Source: Nanobdellota archaeon
GTDB taxonomy: Archaea > Nanobdellota > Nanobdellia > Woesearchaeales > UBA583
Direction: 5' to 3'
Length of the DNA: 33,236 nucleotides
Assembly (NCBI GenBank): GCA_022565615.1
Contig: JAIUMM010000017.1
Coordinates: 1 to 33,236, forward strand
Below are positions 7,852-18,100 of this stretch, one piece after another. The notes under the pieces were generated by a model that searched no databases, was not told the origin of the DNA, and was given only the letters and a program-made list of their open reading frames with translations. Each line of letters begins with the position of its first letter. The first letter of the stretch is position 1. Both the position numbers and the translations under genes were made by a program.

Positions 7852-8379
7852 ATGGTTAAGAAAAAATTAGAATTATATGTTATAGGAGATGATTCTAATA
7901 AAATATTATTAATTCCTTCTAGATTGAGTAAGCCTGATAATTTGGATACTATTATTGAACCTAAAATTTCAAATTTTTCCTTACCTAGCATTGTGTCTAA
8001 TTATTGGTCAAATCCTAATGAAGAATTTGAAAAAAGAGATAGAGTTAATAATTTAGCAGATTTTCATGTGATAACCCCTACTTTTTTTCAAAGAGATGGT
8101 ACTTTTAAACTCAAAGGAGAATTGCCAAGAAGAAGTATTCTTCTTCCATATAGTAGAGAAATTTCAAATGAAGAATTGAATAATAAATTTTTTAGATACC
8201 TGAAAAGATATTCCGATTTAGCTCAACGGTGGGCCCCAGTTGATATTTTTGACATAGATGGATATTCATTAGATTTTAAAATTGTAATTTATAAAAATGA
8301 GAACGACATATTACTTGAAGGTAAGCCTAATCCTACAATCATTTTGAGGTGTGGAGTTAATTACTATTTAAGAAAATAA
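7852..8379 (+). CDS. hypothetical protein, possible paralogue of the 9468-10004 product
   Basis: A 175-residue soluble protein, unrecognised. It has IPSRL at 21-25, then LPYSREISNEEL (98-109) followed by LKR at 117-119, then strand-like segments. The gene 1.1 kb downstream (9468-10004) encodes a 178-residue protein with VPVRL at 20-24, EYSKRTSNNQL at 94-104 and LKR at 112-114: the same order with nearly the same spacing. This suggests an old duplication, though overall identity is low. The gene converges with the reverse-strand dehydrogenase across a 68-base gap. Function unknown. Confidence 0.65.
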   Translation: MVKKKLELYVIGDDSNKILLIPSRLSKPDNLDTIIEPKISNFSLPSIVSNYWSNPNEEFEKRDRVNNLADFHVITPTFFQRDGTFKLKGELPRRSILLPYSREISNEELNNKFFRYLKRYSDLAQRWAPVDIFDIDGYSLDFKIVIYKNENDILLEGKPNPTIILRCGVNYYLRK

Positions 8380-8447
8380 TGATATTGAATTAAAAATATT
8401 ATTGTAAAAAGAAGAATTAAGTAATTATTAACTATAATTTATTAATT

Positions 8448-9353
8448 TCACATCTCCTTTAATATTTTATATAGTCCTTGTGTCCCTAAATTTTCTAAAT
8501 CAGTATCTTTAACTTTACTATATATTGAATGAACTAATTCAAGTCCTTGAAGTGTAATATTCATCTTTTCACACTCATCAAGAGCAAGTTTCATATCTTT
8601 GATAAAATGTTTTATGTAAAATCCAGGTTCAAAATTTTCTTGTATAATTCTTGGTGCCATATTAGTGAGTTGCCATGAACCTGCAGATCCTCCTTTTATG
8701 GTTTCAATGAATTGCTCTAAATTAATGCCAGTTTTAGTTGCGTACAATAGTGCTTCACAAGTTCCAATAATTGAACCTGCAATACCAATTTGATTTGCAA
8801 GTTTAGTATGTTGCCCAAGTCCTGCTTTTCCCATAAATGAGACAATTGAACCCATTTCATCAAAATATGGTTTTACTTCTTCAAATACTTTTTCATCTCC
8901 TCCAACCATTATAACTAAAGTTCCATTTTTAGCTCCAATATCACCTCCTGTAACTGGTGCATCTAATACTAAAATTTCTCTCTCTTGCCCTTTATCATAA
9001 ATTTCTTTAGCAAGTGTAGGGGAAGATGTTGTCATATCAACTAAAATAGTTCCTTCTTTAGCTGAATTGATAAGACCATTTTCACTTAAATAGATTTCTT
9101 CAACATCTTTAGGATATCCAATAATAGTAAATATAATATCTGCTCTTTGAGCAACTTCTTGAGGATTTTCACACCAAATAGCATCTTTATCTAAAAGATT
9201 TTGGGCTTTTGATTTTGTTCTATTATATACATATATTCCAGAATTTTCTTGATTCATTACATACTTACACATACTCTCTCCCATAACACCAGTCCCAATC
9301 CATCCAATTGATTTCCTGTTTTTACTATTATTGTTATTATTTTTAATGTCCAT
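8448..9353 (-). CDS. beta-hydroxyacid dehydrogenase (3-hydroxyisobutyrate dehydrogenase family)
   Basis: A 301-residue NAD(P)-dependent oxidoreductase. The Rossmann dinucleotide loop is GWIGTGVMG (17-25), with N44-R45-T46 at the end of the second strand, which usually points to NADPH. The family substrate signature DAPVTGG is at 131-137, followed by GAKNGTL, and the catalytic Lys is K184 in GQHTKLANQ. The KDMKLALDE helix (252-260) belongs to the C-terminal domain. Family members oxidise 3-hydroxyisobutyrate, reduce tartronate or succinate semialdehyde, or act on related acids; the exact substrate cannot be told. The N-terminus carries a run of five Asn (5-9) ahead of the fold. It lies between two hypothetical paralogues and is divergent from the second. 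Confidence 0.92.
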   Translation of the reverse strand: MDIKNNNNNSKNRKSIGWIGTGVMGESMCKYVMNQENSGIYVYNRTKSKAQNLLDKDAIWCENPQEVAQRADIIFTIIGYPKDVEEIYLSENGLINSAKEGTILVDMTTSSPTLAKEIYDKGQEREILVLDAPVTGGDIGAKNGTLVIMVGGDEKVFEEVKPYFDEMGSIVSFMGKAGLGQHTKLANQIGIAGSIIGTCEALLYATKTGINLEQFIETIKGGSAGSWQLTNMAPRIIQENFEPGFYIKHFIKDMKLALDECEKMNITLQGLELVHSIYSKVKDTDLENLGTQGLYKILKEM

Positions 9354-9372
9354 AATTTTTGAATTAGATATT

Positions 9373-9382
9373 AATTTAAAAT
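9373..9382 (-). promoter_or_regulatory. TATA box for the dehydrogenase gene
   Basis: On the reverse strand an ATTTTAAATT element is centred about 25 bases upstream of the ATG at 9353. The divergent gene's box lies at 9437-9445, so the two promoters share a 114-base gap. Confidence 0.4.
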
Positions 9383-9436
9383 TATTTGTAATTTTGAGAC
9401 TTAAAAACTACGTATTAACAAGAATTGTTTTAAAAG

Positions 9437-9445
9437 TATTTAAAT
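9437..9445 (+). promoter_or_regulatory. TATA box TATTTAAAT
   Basis: Centred about 27 bases before the ATG at 9468. Confidence 0.5.
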
Positions 9446-9467
9446 GTTATAATTAATTTAGAATTAT

Positions 9468-10004
9468 ATGCTTAAAAATCATTTATTAGTTAAAAAAATA
9501 GAATCAAATGGAAATTCATATATAGTGCCAGTAAGATTAAGAGAAGATGTAAGCAAAATTTCTGATTATGACCCTTTATTTGTTTCTAAATACTTTGAAT
9601 TAGATTTAGATTCATCTCATTTTTCTTCGTTTTTTCCTCATGATAATCAAGTAAATCTCTCAAGAAGAGAAAATCAAGTATTAAAAGGAGTTAATTGTAG
9701 TACTATTTCACAAGTATATTCTCAACAAATTCCAACTGTTATTTTAGAGTATTCAAAAAGAACTTCAAATAATCAACTTAAAACTACTGTTCAAAAAAGA
9801 CTTAAAAGAACATTACAAAAAATACTCAAAGATATTAGCCAAAAAAGTACTAACCCAATGATAGTTGATTTAAATTTAGCAATATTGTTTAATATAAATA
9901 CTCCATCTCATGTAGTTTCAAATTCTTTTTCTAGATTAAATGTATCATCAAATGAAGAAAGAGCTTATTTGACTGGAGAATTTAGTGTATATGATAAAAT
10001 TTAA
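9468..10004 (+). CDS. hypothetical protein, possible paralogue of the 7852-8379 product
   Basis: A 178-residue soluble protein. It shares the ordered landmarks VPVRL (20-24), EYSKRTSNNQL (94-104) and LKR (112-114) with the 175-residue protein encoded at 7852-8379, and a following strand region (MIVDLNLAILFNI against VDIFDIDGYSLDFKI). The central helix is strongly basic (KRLKRTLQKILK), which would allow nucleic-acid binding, but no named motif is present. The N-terminal third differs most between the two. Function unknown. Confidence 0.65.
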   Translation: MLKNHLLVKKIESNGNSYIVPVRLREDVSKISDYDPLFVSKYFELDLDSSHFSSFFPHDNQVNLSRRENQVLKGVNCSTISQVYSQQIPTVILEYSKRTSNNQLKTTVQKRLKRTLQKILKDISQKSTNPMIVDLNLAILFNINTPSHVVSNSFSRLNVSSNEERAYLTGEFSVYDKI

Positions 10005-10017
10005 CTTGAAAAAGTAG

Positions 10018-10054
10018 GTAAATTTTATCAAGTAGTTTTTAATTTACTATTTTT
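10018..10054 (+). terminator. candidate stem-loop with T tract
   Basis: GTAAATT (10018-10024) pairs with AATTTAC (10041-10047) around a 16-base loop, and five T residues follow at 10050-10054. It sits 14 bases after the stop at 10004. It is weak and A/T-rich, so it is only a candidate end of transcript. The loop holds the AAGTAGTT octamer also seen in other gaps. Confidence 0.3.
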
Positions 10055-10097
10055 GATTCATTATTTTTTATAAATTTTTATAATTAAATATACCAAA

Positions 10098-10110
10098 TTT
10101 TTATAAATTA
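10098..10110 (+). promoter_or_regulatory. TATA box for tyrS (TTTTTATAAATTA)
   Basis: TTTATAAAT is centred about 26 bases before the ATG at 10130, which supports this ATG over the in-frame one at 10142. Confidence 0.55.
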
Positions 10111-10129
10111 TAAAGTTTCTTCTTTAAGT

Positions 10130-11233
10130 ATGAATACAAATATGAGTATAGATGAAAAAGTTGAATTAATTCTCAATACATTTGAAGAAATCGTAGGAGA
10201 AGATGAATTAAGAGAATTATTTAGAAAATTTGACTCAGGTGAAGTTAAAGAAATTAGAGCATATGATGGGTTTGAACCAAGTGGTCAAATTCATATTGCA
10301 CAAGGTTTAATGAGGGCAATTCAAGTAAACAAACTCACTAGTTGTGGAATTACATTTGTCTTTTGGGTTGCAGATTACTTTGCATGGTTAAACAATAAAT
10401 ATGGAGGAGATTTAGAAAAAATTCAAACTTGTGGAAAATATTTAATTGAAGTTTGGAAAAGTTGTGGTATGGATTTAGAAAATGTAGAATTTAGATGGAC
10501 TTCAAAAGATTTAGAAAATAATCCTGACTATTGGGAAAATTTTTTAAAACTTTCAACTCATCCAACAGTTTCAAGAGTTTTAAGATGTGGTCAAATTATG
10601 GGAAGAGAAGAGAATACTGAAAATCCCACATCTCAAATTGTATATCCTTTAATGCAGGCAAATGATATTCATCATTTAAGAGCAGATATTGCACAATTAG
10701 GACTTGATCAAAGAAAAGTCAATATGCTTGCTCGTGATATTTATCCAAAAATGGGGTGGGCAAAACCAATTGTAATTTCACATCATATGCTCCTTGGGCT
10801 TCAAAAAATTGATACTGATAAAGAAGGAACAGATAGGAAAATTGAAATGAAAATGAGTAAATCAAAACCTAATACTGCAATTTTTATGACAGATTCAAAA
10901 GAGGATGTTGAGAAGAAGTTTAAAAAAGCTCATAGTATAGATGGTGAAGTTGATGATAATCCTGTACTTGAATATTTTAAATATATTGTGTTTGAAAGAT
11001 TTAATGAAGTTGAAATTGAAAGGCCTGAAAAATTTGGAGGATTATATCAAGCTAGTAGTTATGAGCAATTAGTTGAAGATTTTAAAGAGCAGACAATAAA
11101 ATCATTAGATTTAAAGATGATGTGTGCAAATTATATTAATGAACTTTTAGAACCTACAAGAAAACACTTTGAAGAAAATGAAGAGGCAAAAGAATTATTA
11201 AGACAAGTTCAAAGTTTTGCAATTACGAGATAG
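10130..11233 (+). CDS. tyrS: tyrosyl-tRNA synthetase (archaeal/eukaryotic type)
   Basis: A 367-residue class I synthetase that activates tyrosine and charges tRNA-Tyr. The tyrosine-binding and HIGH region reads AYDGFEPSGQIHIAQG (44-59), with HIAQ as the HIGH variant. The middle of the catalytic domain has YPLMQANDIHHLRADIAQLG and DQRKVNMLARD, typical of archaeal TyrRS. KMSKS is intact at 241-245, followed by KPNTAIFM. Length and absence of an S4 domain also fit the archaeal form. The stop at 11233 overlaps or closely precedes the next gene, so the two are probably cotranscribed. Confidence 0.97.
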   Translation: MNTNMSIDEKVELILNTFEEIVGEDELRELFRKFDSGEVKEIRAYDGFEPSGQIHIAQGLMRAIQVNKLTSCGITFVFWVADYFAWLNNKYGGDLEKIQTCGKYLIEVWKSCGMDLENVEFRWTSKDLENNPDYWENFLKLSTHPTVSRVLRCGQIMGREENTENPTSQIVYPLMQANDIHHLRADIAQLGLDQRKVNMLARDIYPKMGWAKPIVISHHMLLGLQKIDTDKEGTDRKIEMKMSKSKPNTAIFMTDSKEDVEKKFKKAHSIDGEVDDNPVLEYFKYIVFERFNEVEIERPEKFGGLYQASSYEQLVEDFKEQTIKSLDLKMMCANYINELLEPTRKHFEENEEAKELLRQVQSFAITR

Positions 11234-11273
11234 AGATAAGTTAACTCTTGGAGTTACCTATTTTTTATTAAAA

Positions 11274-11987
11274 ATGAAATTATTTAAATATTTTGAAGAT
11301 GAAATTTTACTAACTCAAGAAGTTGTTAAAGAAATTATCATAATACTTGAAAATAAAGAAGAATTAGTGGATCAACTCTTTGATTTTGATCTAAATTCTT
11401 TTGAGGATTTAATTAATTCTATTTTCACAGTAATATATATTAAATTAACTAAATTAAAAAATGAGTTTGTGAATGAAACTAAACTCTCCCAAGGTCTTAC
11501 AACAGCAACATTATTTTATTGTGCTATATTTTTAATTTCAAAAGGACTTCAAAAAAAAGGGTATAAAATTGATAATAATTTTTATAAGTTAATTCCATAC
11601 TCAAGTCAAGAAAATTTAGAAATAAATCGGAAAATACTTGGAATTGAGAAAAATAAGAAATTTTTTTTTAAAGATTCAAGTTTTACTCTAAGTTTAGATA
11701 TCTCTCTTCTTACTAATTCAATGTTTATATTTGGTGGAGACAAAACAAGAAGAGTTGGTTGCCCTTATACACAAAATAATAGTGGGAAAAAATTAAATCA
11801 AGATTTGTCTATAATATTTTTACAATTTTTAGACTTACTATATAATAAAATTCTTAAAAATAAAGAACAACAATATGAAGAGACTCCATTAAATAGATCT
11901 CCTGATTTTATTAATGTTTTACTTGGAAGATTTGAAATTAATGAAGAACATCTACAAAATTATCCTCAATATTTTACAAAATTATAA
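11274..11987 (+). CDS. hypothetical protein downstream of tyrS
   Basis: Counted from the ATG at 11274 this is a 237-residue protein. The frame is open further back, to a TTG at 11217 inside the end of tyrS (256 residues). Neither start has a clear ribosome-binding site or a TATA box, so the start is uncertain, and the gene probably depends on the tyrS transcript. The sequence is mostly helical and Leu/Ile/Lys-rich. One moderately hydrophobic stretch (LTTATLFYCAIFLISKGL) could be a buried helix or a membrane segment, and a distinct patch FGGDKTRRVGCPYTQNNSG lies near the middle. No family is recognised. Confidence 0.55.
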   Translation: MKLFKYFEDEILLTQEVVKEIIIILENKEELVDQLFDFDLNSFEDLINSIFTVIYIKLTKLKNEFVNETKLSQGLTTATLFYCAIFLISKGLQKKGYKIDNNFYKLIPYSSQENLEINRKILGIEKNKKFFFKDSSFTLSLDISLLTNSMFIFGGDKTRRVGCPYTQNNSGKKLNQDLSIIFLQFLDLLYNKILKNKEQQYEETPLNRSPDFINVLLGRFEINEEHLQNYPQYFTKL

Positions 11988-12000
11988 CTTATAACTTTCA

Positions 12001-12019
12001 ATTTTTAATTATTTTTTTA
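12001..12019 (+). terminator. candidate T-tract terminator
   Basis: After the stop at 11987 come two T tracts, five T at 12002-12006 and seven T at 12012-12018, without a clear stem. Archaeal RNA polymerase commonly terminates at such tracts, and the giant coiled-coil gene has its own TATA box downstream. Confidence 0.3.
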
Positions 12020-12080
12020 AACTAAAATTCTAATTTTTAAGGAACATTTTTTAATTTTCTAACTTTACAATAATTACGCA

Positions 12081-12090
12081 AATTTAAATC
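12081..12090 (+). promoter_or_regulatory. TATA box AATTTAAATC
   Basis: Centred about 27 bases before the ATG at 12113 and about 21 before the in-frame TTG at 12107. It supports 12113 as the start of the giant coiled-coil gene. Confidence 0.5.
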
Positions 12091-12112
12091 TATTTAGAAC
12101 TCAAAATTGTAT

Positions 12113-15100
12113 ATGAAAGTTAGTGATAATAAGGCCTCTAAAAAGGTTAAAAATAAAAGTAATACATCAGTTAAGCCTGATTCAACTTCTAAACAAGATT
12201 TCAAAAAGAAATCTGATAAGAAAGCTTCAACAATTAAAAAAAGTAAAACTAAAACTAATAAAGTGATTACTAAGCAAATTACTAAATCAACTACTGACTC
12301 AAATACTTCAGAAATTTCTCAAGAAAAAGTAGTTGAAATGACTTCTCAAATGATGAATTCTATGAATGAAAAATTAAAAAGTTTAGAACTTATTAAGAAA
12401 AATTTAGAAGATAAACTCAAAGAAGTTGACTCAAAAGTTTCAAGAACTGAGTTAAATTCTAAGTCTGTAAAACCAAATTCACAAATTTCTAAAAAAGTAT
12501 CAAACCTCTCAAACATTCAAGAAGGAACTCAAAAAGAAGTTGAAGAGATCTTACTTATTATTACTACACAACTTAAACAATTACATACGTTACCAAACTC
12601 TTCTCAAACTACTTTTAAATTATATATAGAATTACTTGAAAAAAATGAATCTGAATTAGAAATTTTAATTAAAAAATTAAATTCTAAAAAATTAACTCCA
12701 AAAGAAATTAAAACTATTACTAAAGACATTAGTTTAAAAGTAAAAGAGTTTACAAACTCAACTCAAAAACAATTAATGACAGTAGTTCAAAAAAATCCAA
12801 TTTCAACTAATTTTGAGTCTAAAAATGTATTAGATGAACTTACTAAATCAAAAAAACATTTAGAATATTTAATTAGTAAAAAAACAGATGCTAAAGAATT
12901 ACATACAATTATAGAACCTATTGAAAATAGAATTAATTCAACAATTAAAACTTTAGAATTAGTAGAGCAACAAGATTTAGAGAAATTTAAAAAACTTCAA
13001 GAGGATTTAATTAACTCTAAGCAACAAATTGAATCTCAAATAATTAATTTAGAAAAAGAGGAACATAAAAAAGTTTCAAAAAAACAATATAGAGAAGATA
13101 TTATTCATTTACAAAATGAATTATCTCAAATGATAGAAGTGTTACATTCAGTTGATTCAAAAGAGAAAAAAATACAAACTACAATTGCACAACTTCAAAA
13201 AGAAGAATTAGCTTTAAATTCTCTAATTCATACAATTAATGAGCGCTCCTCTCTTTTGACAACTAAAGAAGATGTATCTAAGGAGATTAGAGTAGTAAAA
13301 AATGAAATTACTAATGCATTTAAATCAATTGAAGAGCTTAATTTTTTAGAACAAAAACAATTTAAGACAATTAAAACAAAATTAAATTCTAAATTTAAAA
13401 ATGTTCAACAAAAATTTGACGAACTTGATGAGAAATATGTTAATGTAGTGTCAAAAGATGAGTTTTCTATAATTAAAAAACAACTCAATACTGAAATAAA
13501 AACAATTATTGATACATTAAAAAGAGCAGATTTGAAAGAAAAACATTTAGAAGATGAATTTAGTTCTATTAAATCTCTTGTAAATTCTATGAGTTCTGAA
13601 AAAATTGATATTTTAAAATTAAAAGAAGAACTCGCACCTATTAATAAATTAATTTTAAATTTGAAACAAAAAGATTCAAAACAAATAAATTCAATTAGAA
13701 GAGAATTAGAGCAGTCAATGGTAATTACTCAAGATAAAATTTCAAAAATTGAAGAAGAAGAGAGTAAAAAAATTCCAAAGGAAATATATAAAAAAGATAT
13801 TCATAAACTACATTTAGAAATTCAGACTATTGTAAATGATTTAGAAAAATCTAATTTAGATGAAAAAGAGTTAGCTAAACATGTTAAAGTGTTAGAAATT
13901 TCAAAATTAAAGTTAGAACAAGAAATTGCTAAATTATCTCAAAAAGAGAGTCAAGATGTTTCAAAAGAATATATTGTATCTCAAATCAATATAGTTGAGA
14001 ATCAAATTAATAATGCATTTAAAGCAATTGAGCAATCAAGATTTTTTGAACAAAAAGAATTAAAATCTCTAAAAGACAAGCTTAATAAAAAATTCACTCT
14101 TGTTGTTTCAAATTTTAATGATTTGAATAAAAAATATTCAAATGTTATTACAACTAAACAATTCAAAGAACATAAAGATGCACTTAAACAAGAAGTTTTA
14201 GCAATTGTTGATACTTTACAAAGAGCAAATCTTAAAGAAAAATCGTTAGAACATAAATTTAAATCTATTAAAGAGTATGTTGATTCGTTAAATGTTAATA
14301 AAGTTGATATTGAAGAATTAAAAAAAGAATTGGATCCTTTAAACAAATTAATTTTAAATGTAAAAAGAAAAGATAGCAGAGAAATTTCAAATATAAAAAA
14401 AGAACTTGAGAATTCAGTTTTACAAATTAAAGGTCAAATTACAAAAATTGAGGAAGAAGAGAAGAAAAAAGTCTCAAAATCAGGTTATAAAAAAGATATG
14501 AATAAATTACATGAAGATATTGGAGTAATTATAACTGATTTAGAAAAATCAAATATGGATGAGAAAGAATTGTCAAAACATGTAAAAGCTCTAGAACTTT
14601 CAAAAATTCAAATTGAAAAAGAAATTAAATCTCTATCATTAAAAGAGAGTAAAGATGTTTCTAAAGAATATGTATCATCTCAAATTGCAATGATTGAGAA
14701 TCAAATTAATAATGCATTTAAAGCAATTGAGCAATCAAGATTTTTTGAACAAAAAGAATTAAAATCACTAAAAGATAAACTTAATAAAAAATTCACTCTT
14801 GTAGTTTCAAATTTTGAAGATTTAAATAAAAAATATTCAAATGCAGTTACAACTAAACAATTCAAAGAACATAAAAATGTACTTAGACAAGAAGTTTTAG
14901 CAATAGTTGATACTCTTCAAAGAGCAAATATTAAAGAAAAAACAGTTGAAAAACAACTTAAAAATTTATCAAAATTAGAACAAAATTTAGAAAATAGTAT
15001 TTCTACTATAGAGACTCAATTAAAATCTAAAGTTGAATTAAATGAATTAGACACTTTTGAGAAAGATATTCATTTAGAACTTCAAGATAATATTAAGAAA

Positions 15101-18100
15101 ACTCTTGATGAAATTTCAAATATTAAATCAATGGAAGAGAAAGATGTTAAGGAGTTGAAATCAAAAATTAATAAAAGAATTGTAACAATTCAAAATATTA
15201 TTACTTCATTTAATTCTCACCATAACAGAGTTGAAAGTTCAATTCAAAGAGAAATTTCTACAATTAATTCAACAATTAGAGAAGTTATAACAACTTTAAA
15301 AAGAGCATCTGCAAAAGAAAAAAACCTAGAAGAATTAATTTCTAAATTAGAAGAAGTTGATAGAGAAGAAGTTGAAAAAATAGAAGAGATTCAAAAACGA
15401 TTTAAATCTTATTATACAAAAAAACAACTCAATCATATGTTAGAACACATTAATGAAGAGTATGAACAATTAAAGCTTGAGATGATAACTAGTTCACAAG
15501 AGCAGTCAAATAATTTGCATGAATTAGAATATTCTCTGCAAGAACAAAAAAATATTGTTGAGAATCAAATTAATGATTTAAACAATGTACATCATAAAAC
15601 ATTTGCAACTAAATCTTTTACTTCAAAACAACTCAAAGATTTGAAAACTCTTGAAAATGTTCATAATGAAATTCAAAAGCAATATATTGATGGAATTGAA
15701 AATACTCAAAAACTAAAAGATAAAGAGCATCAATTGCGAGTTGAAGCTCTTAGAAATTCCCTAAGTGAATTATATTATAAATCATCATCATTTATGACTA
15801 AATCACAAGCTAAAATAGAACTCAAAGAGTTATATAGTCTTTTAGATGAATTAAATAGTAAAGAGAGTTCTGATACTTCACATATAAATACTAAACTTAC
15901 AAATTTAGCAAATACATTTTCAAAAGAGATAAGTATTATTTTCAAAGATATTGATACATTAAGTTCTAAAGATGATGTTGAAAAAGTTAAAAATAATTTA
16001 GTTAAAAAATTACAAGAAACATCCAAAGAAATTCAAGAAACACAAGAACTATTAAATAAAGAATCTTCTGAGCAAACTAAAAAACTTAAAAAAGAACATT
16101 TAAATTTACTCAATGTTGAAAAATCTTTAAATTCAAAAGTTGAAGCTCTTCATATGAGTCTACTTGAGAATTATTATACTAAGGCTCAAATTAATTCAAT
16201 CAAAAAAGAATTTAATACTGAACTTGAAAAACTTCATTCAATTCAAGATGCAAGTATCTCAATTGTTGAAGATGAATTAACAGATTTATATCAAACCACC
16301 CTAAGTCATCAAAAAAAACTCTCAACAATTAATAAAAAAATTAAACATGATGAAGATGTTATGAGTACACATCAAGAAGTTATAGATGTTAGTGCTGCTC
16401 TTCAAGAAACATTAAAACATTCTAAAACTCAATTACAAAAAAAATCAACTCAGCAAGTTAATGAATTAATGCAAGAAATTAAAGCATTATTAAGTTCAGA
16501 GAGTGATAGAGAGAAAAAAGTTCAAGAATTAAACAGAAAAGTTCAAAAAACATATTCTAAAGATCAATTAGATAAAGCGTTTTTAGATGTTGCAGATGAA
16601 GTTGAGAGAATTAAATTACATGAAGAAGAGGAGTTTAAACAAATTAAACAAAAAGAATTAAGAGATGTATCTGATTTAACTTCAAAAACAAAGGAGTTAG
16701 AGTCTCATACTCAAATAGATTATTTAAAAGAGCATTTAACTCAAGAACTTGAAAAGAGAGTTCAAGAATTAAAAGAAGAACAACTAAGACATTATGATGA
16801 GATTTCAAAAATTCAAGCTCATGAGCAAAGACTTGATACTACTGAAGATTTAATTGCTCAAAAAGAAGAATTATTAGAACAAAAAATTCAAAACCAATTT
16901 GAAGTTCTCGAACAAGCAAAAACGCATTGGGAAGAATTTTTTACTAATATTAAAACAGAAATAGAAGCGGATGAAGATTCTCTTTCAAAAGCTCTTTCAT
17001 CAATTGAAGTTTTGAAACAAGATTTAAAATCTCATAATCAAGAAATTTCTCAATTAAAACAATCACAAACACCTTTAAAGCAATATTTAGTTGAAAAATA
17101 TAATATTTTAGTGGATGCATTTCATAAAATGCAAAGAGAGCAAAAATTATATGAAGAGGAATTAAAGAAGAGTCAAGATGATTTGCTTTTAGTTAAATTA
17201 AATGAATATAATCAAGAAATATACGCATATCAAAATCAAATAAAAGAACTTCAAGCTTCAGTTGATGAGTATATTGATAGTAAAAATGCTCATACGTACA
17301 AAGAGTTTGAACAAAGCATGGATGAGTATAAAAATAAATATACACAAGAAATTATTCAAGTTCAAACTTCAATTCAACAATATTTAGAGCAAATTAAATC
17401 TGATGAAAAAGAATATTCAAATTTAATGAAACAATATATTGATAAAGTTAATACTAAAATTGTAGAAGTTAATGAATTAGAAACAAATTTTGAGGATTTA
17501 CTTAGAAAAGCAAAAGAGGAAGTAAGTGAGTATATTCACAATTCAATAGATAAAATAGAATTATCTGTTGAATCTATTGTAAATTCAAAAACTGATGAGT
17601 TTTTGCAACGTGAAATTACTCTTCTTGCTTCATATCATGAAAAAATTCAATATTTAGAAGATTTGACAAATAAAAGACTTGATAAGATAGAAGATAAATT
17701 TATTGAAAAACATACTCAATCAATTAGACATAAAATTAATGAAGAGGTTGCAAGTATTGACTCAAAAATTGATGAATTGAAATCATTACAAAAAGAAAGT
17801 TTAGAACATGAAGAAAGAATTGAAGAAAAACTGTTAAATCAAGTTCAAGAAATTGATACAAAAAGTGATGAAACTAAAACACATTTAATGGAAATTGTTG
17901 ATAATTTCAAAGAAGAATTTTTCCATTTAGAAAGAGAGGCTGAGAAATTAAGAGATGGAATTTCTCAAAAAGTGGAAGAGAGAATTACTCATTTTGAGCA
18001 ACATTTAAATAAAAGATATTTAGAGTCTGATCAAGAAATTGCATATATAAAAGAGACTTTAGTTAATGAAATTGAAGGTTTAATGAGAGATGTAGCTCAG

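Noticed and set aside
14002-14346. Reverse-strand open frame inside the giant coiled-coil gene
   Set aside because: It mirrors the repeat unit, is Ser/Phe/Leu-rich low-complexity and has no promoter; the forward frame is continuous.
13307-14950. Repeats considered as a CRISPR array or mobile element
   Set aside because: The period is 699 bases, always in frame, and the repeats are protein-coding heptads; no short direct repeats with unique spacers.
15775-16026. Second reverse-strand frame inside the coiled-coil gene
   Set aside because: Same reasons; a shadow of the forward coding bias.
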